This document shows, one piece after another, positions 13,936 through 15,368 of a stretch of 15,368 bases of DNA (positions are counted from its first letter, which is position 1; each line of letters begins with the position of its first letter). The stretch is from positions 1-15,368 of the forward strand of contig JANXBI010000038.1 in the NCBI GenBank assembly GCA_025060675.1, given 5' to 3'. A model generated the notes under the pieces. The model made no database searches. It saw only the letters and a list, made by a program, of their open reading frames with translations, and was not told where the DNA came from. The translations under genes and the position numbers were made by a program. The DNA comes from Candidatus Caldatribacterium sp. (GTDB lineage Bacteria; Atribacterota; Atribacteria; Atribacterales; Caldatribacteriaceae).

Positions 13936-15270
13936 TCAGAGAATTGGCAGATACCGTTCAATCTCGTAGGGATGAACGACTACGCGGTACTCATCCCACT
14001 CGGTCATTTTGCTCTCAACAAGGTAAGTAAAGACGTGTTCCCCAAGTGTCTCCCGGAGGAGCTTGCTCTCGAGGGCAAGGTCAATTGCTTCCTTCAAGCT
14101 CCCGGGTAATGAGGCAATGCCCAAGGCTTTCCGTTCATCAGGAGTCATGTGGTAAACATCCCGTTCCACCGGTTCGGGGAGTTCGTAGTTTCCCTCGACC
14201 CCAGCCATACCTGCAGCGAGCATGACCGAAAAGGCAAGGTATGGGTTACACGCCGGATCAGGGTTGCGAACCTCGATACGGGTTGCCTTCTCTTTCCCTG
14301 GTTTGTACATCGGAACCCGAACAAGAGCTGAGCGGTTCCTCCGAGCCCAGCATATGTAGACTGGTGCTTCGTATCCAGGAACAAGTCGTTTGTAGGAATT
14401 CACCCACTGGTTCGTAACAAGCGCTATTTCCCTTGCATGACGTAAAATCCCTGCAATGAACTTCTTCGCCACATCAGAGAGGAAATACGGATCGTGGGGG
14501 TCGAAAAAGGCATTTGTGTCGCCTCGGAAAAGCGACTGATGCGTATGCATCCCAGAGCCATTGATCCCTGCGATGGGTTTTGGCATGAAGGTTGCATATA
14601 CTCCGTGCTTTTGAGCGATTTCCTTCACCACAATACGATACGTCATAACGTTATCCGCCATAGTTAAGGCATCAGCATAGCGAAGGTCAATTTCGTGTTG
14701 TGAGAAGGCAACTTCGTGGTGACTGTACTCAACCCGTATGCCCATCTCTTCGAGGGTACGGATGGTATCCCGCCTGAGATCCGAGGCTGCATCAAGCGTT
14801 GTCAGGTCAAAATACCCTCCTCTGTCAAGGGGGATTGGCTCCTTGTCGCTCTTGAAGTAGAAGAACTCAAGTTCCGGACCCACGTAGTAGATATACCCTT
14901 TCTGAGCGAGCTTCTCGAGGTTTTTCTTGAGAACGTACCTTGGATCCCCTTCAAAAGGTGTTCCATCGGGGTTAAGGATATCACAGAACATTCGTCCTAC
15001 CTTTTCCTCCCCAGACCGCCAAGGGAGGAGCTGAAAGGTTTTCGGGTCCGGAAGAGCCACCATGTCGCTTTCATCGATGCGAGCAAAGCCCTTGATGGAT
15101 GAGCCGTCAAACCCCATTCCTTCGTAGAGGGCGGTTTCGAGTTCTTCAAAGGGGATGGCAAAACTCTTCAGGCTCCCTAACACATCGGTGAACCACAGAC
15201 GAATGAATTTGACCCTGTTCTCTTTACAGAACCGCAAAACATCCTCTTGTGTCTGACAAGAACAAGGCAT
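13936..15270 (-). CDS. glnA: Glutamine synthetase, type I (alpha subtype)
   Basis: Encodes 444 residues, the standard GSI-alpha length. Active-site motifs are DGSSIKGF (55-62), GPELEFF (131-137), NGSGMHTHQSL (237-247), the ATP/glutamate loop NSYKRLVPGYEAP (291-303) and RIEVRNPDPACNPYLAF (331-347). The adenylylation-site segment of GSI-beta (NLYDLP) is absent. GFARIDESDM (61-70) carries the Arg that corresponds to the feedback-inhibition Arg62 of Bacillus GlnA, so regulation is probably by glutamine feedback rather than adenylylation. ATG at 15270 is chosen because GGGGGAGG lies eight bases upstream; an in-frame extension to 15333 would run through the terminator hairpin. First gene of the ammonia-assimilation operon. 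Confidence 0.97.
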   Translation of the reverse strand: MPCSCQTQEDVLRFCKENRVKFIRLWFTDVLGSLKSFAIPFEELETALYEGMGFDGSSIKGFARIDESDMVALPDPKTFQLLPWRSGEEKVGRMFCDILNPDGTPFEGDPRYVLKKNLEKLAQKGYIYYVGPELEFFYFKSDKEPIPLDRGGYFDLTTLDAASDLRRDTIRTLEEMGIRVEYSHHEVAFSQHEIDLRYADALTMADNVMTYRIVVKEIAQKHGVYATFMPKPIAGINGSGMHTHQSLFRGDTNAFFDPHDPYFLSDVAKKFIAGILRHAREIALVTNQWVNSYKRLVPGYEAPVYICWARRNRSALVRVPMYKPGKEKATRIEVRNPDPACNPYLAFSVMLAAGMAGVEGNYELPEPVERDVYHMTPDERKALGIASLPGSLKEAIDLALESKLLRETLGEHVFTYLVESKMTEWDEYRVVVHPYEIERYLPIL

Positions 15271-15288
15271 TGACCAAACCTCCCCCAG

Positions 15289-15330
15289 AAAAAAGTAGGC
15301 ACTTTGCTCCCTCTTTGGAGCAAAGTGCCT
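15289..15330 (-). terminator. Intrinsic terminator just upstream of glnA (possible attenuator)
   Basis: On the minus strand AGGCACTTTGCTCC (15330-15317) pairs perfectly with GGAGCAAAGTGCCT (15310-15297) around a 6-nt loop. After two bases a run of six T follows (15294-15289). The glnA ribosome site begins within 10 bases and the ATG is 19 bases beyond the U-run. There is no room for a promoter between hairpin and start, so glnA transcripts must begin upstream and pass through this structure. It is either the end of an upstream gene outside the window with read-through into glnA, or a regulated leader terminator. Confidence 0.8.
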
Positions 15331-15368
15331 CATCGCAGCGCTCTACGCCCTACCTTGGGTAAAACAAA

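Noticed and set aside
15271..15333. In-frame N-terminal extension of glutamine synthetase
   Set aside because: It would be encoded by the terminator hairpin and its U-run; the family N-terminus and a strong ribosome site point to ATG 15270.
1..15368. CRISPR array, insertion sequence, prophage, defence system or tRNA
   Set aside because: No regularly spaced repeats, transposase, integrase, phage or defence-type proteins were recognised, and no cloverleaf-like segment was seen in the gene-free stretches.

Overview
The window comes from a bacterial chromosome of roughly balanced base composition. It is gene-dense, and almost everything is on the minus strand. The left edge is the 5' end of a bacterial 23S rRNA gene on the minus strand. 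GTG and TTG starts, genes overlapping by 4-32 nt and a split, archaeal/Thermotogota-style glutamate synthase suggest an anaerobic, possibly thermophilic lineage such as Atribacterota or Thermotogota. That placement is inference; nothing in the window proves it.

Left region (1-5468, minus strand). A sugar-type ABC importer is encoded in the order substrate-binding protein, double-domain ATPase, permease, permease, then a small exported protein that looks like a divergent relative of the binding proteins. The order and the binding-protein sequence resemble rhamnose (RhaSTPQ) or autoinducer-2 (Lsr) importers, but the substrate cannot be read from sequence. A GC-rich hairpin with a U-run lies between the binding-protein and ATPase genes and probably lowers expression of the distal genes. 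Just after the small exported protein there is a good promoter and then the first 30 nt of the 23S gene. No 16S gene or tRNA lies upstream of the 23S within this window.

Middle region (5469-7391). A 308-bp divergent spacer carries a promoter for the importer operon. It also carries a promoter plus structured leader for a plus-strand gene encoding an FMN-binding glutamate-synthase-like protein. The leader contains a strong intrinsic terminator and an alternative hairpin that would disrupt it, so it looks like an uncharacterised riboswitch or attenuator. The plus-strand protein has an N-terminal four-cysteine motif but lacks the cysteines of the glutamate synthase 3Fe-4S cluster. A 19-bp perfect stem at 7346-7391 ends both this gene and the converging operon.

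Right region (7396-15330, minus strand). This is one ammonia-assimilation operon: glutamine synthetase (glnA), class II glutamine amidotransferase, ferredoxin-fused FMN synthase domain, 16-cysteine Fe-S protein, FAD/NAD(P) oxidoreductase and a GXGXG-domain protein, followed after 60 nt by a radical SAM/SPASM protein. Together the middle five encode the parts of a glutamate synthase that most bacteria carry in two large polypeptides. GlnA makes glutamine, the amidotransferase releases ammonia from it, the FMN subunit uses the ammonia to reductively aminate 2-oxoglutarate, and the Fe-S and FAD proteins probably deliver electrons. An intrinsic terminator lies immediately upstream of the glnA ribosome binding site and is a second candidate attenuator. 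The only gene-free stretch above 300 bp is the 5469-5776 spacer.
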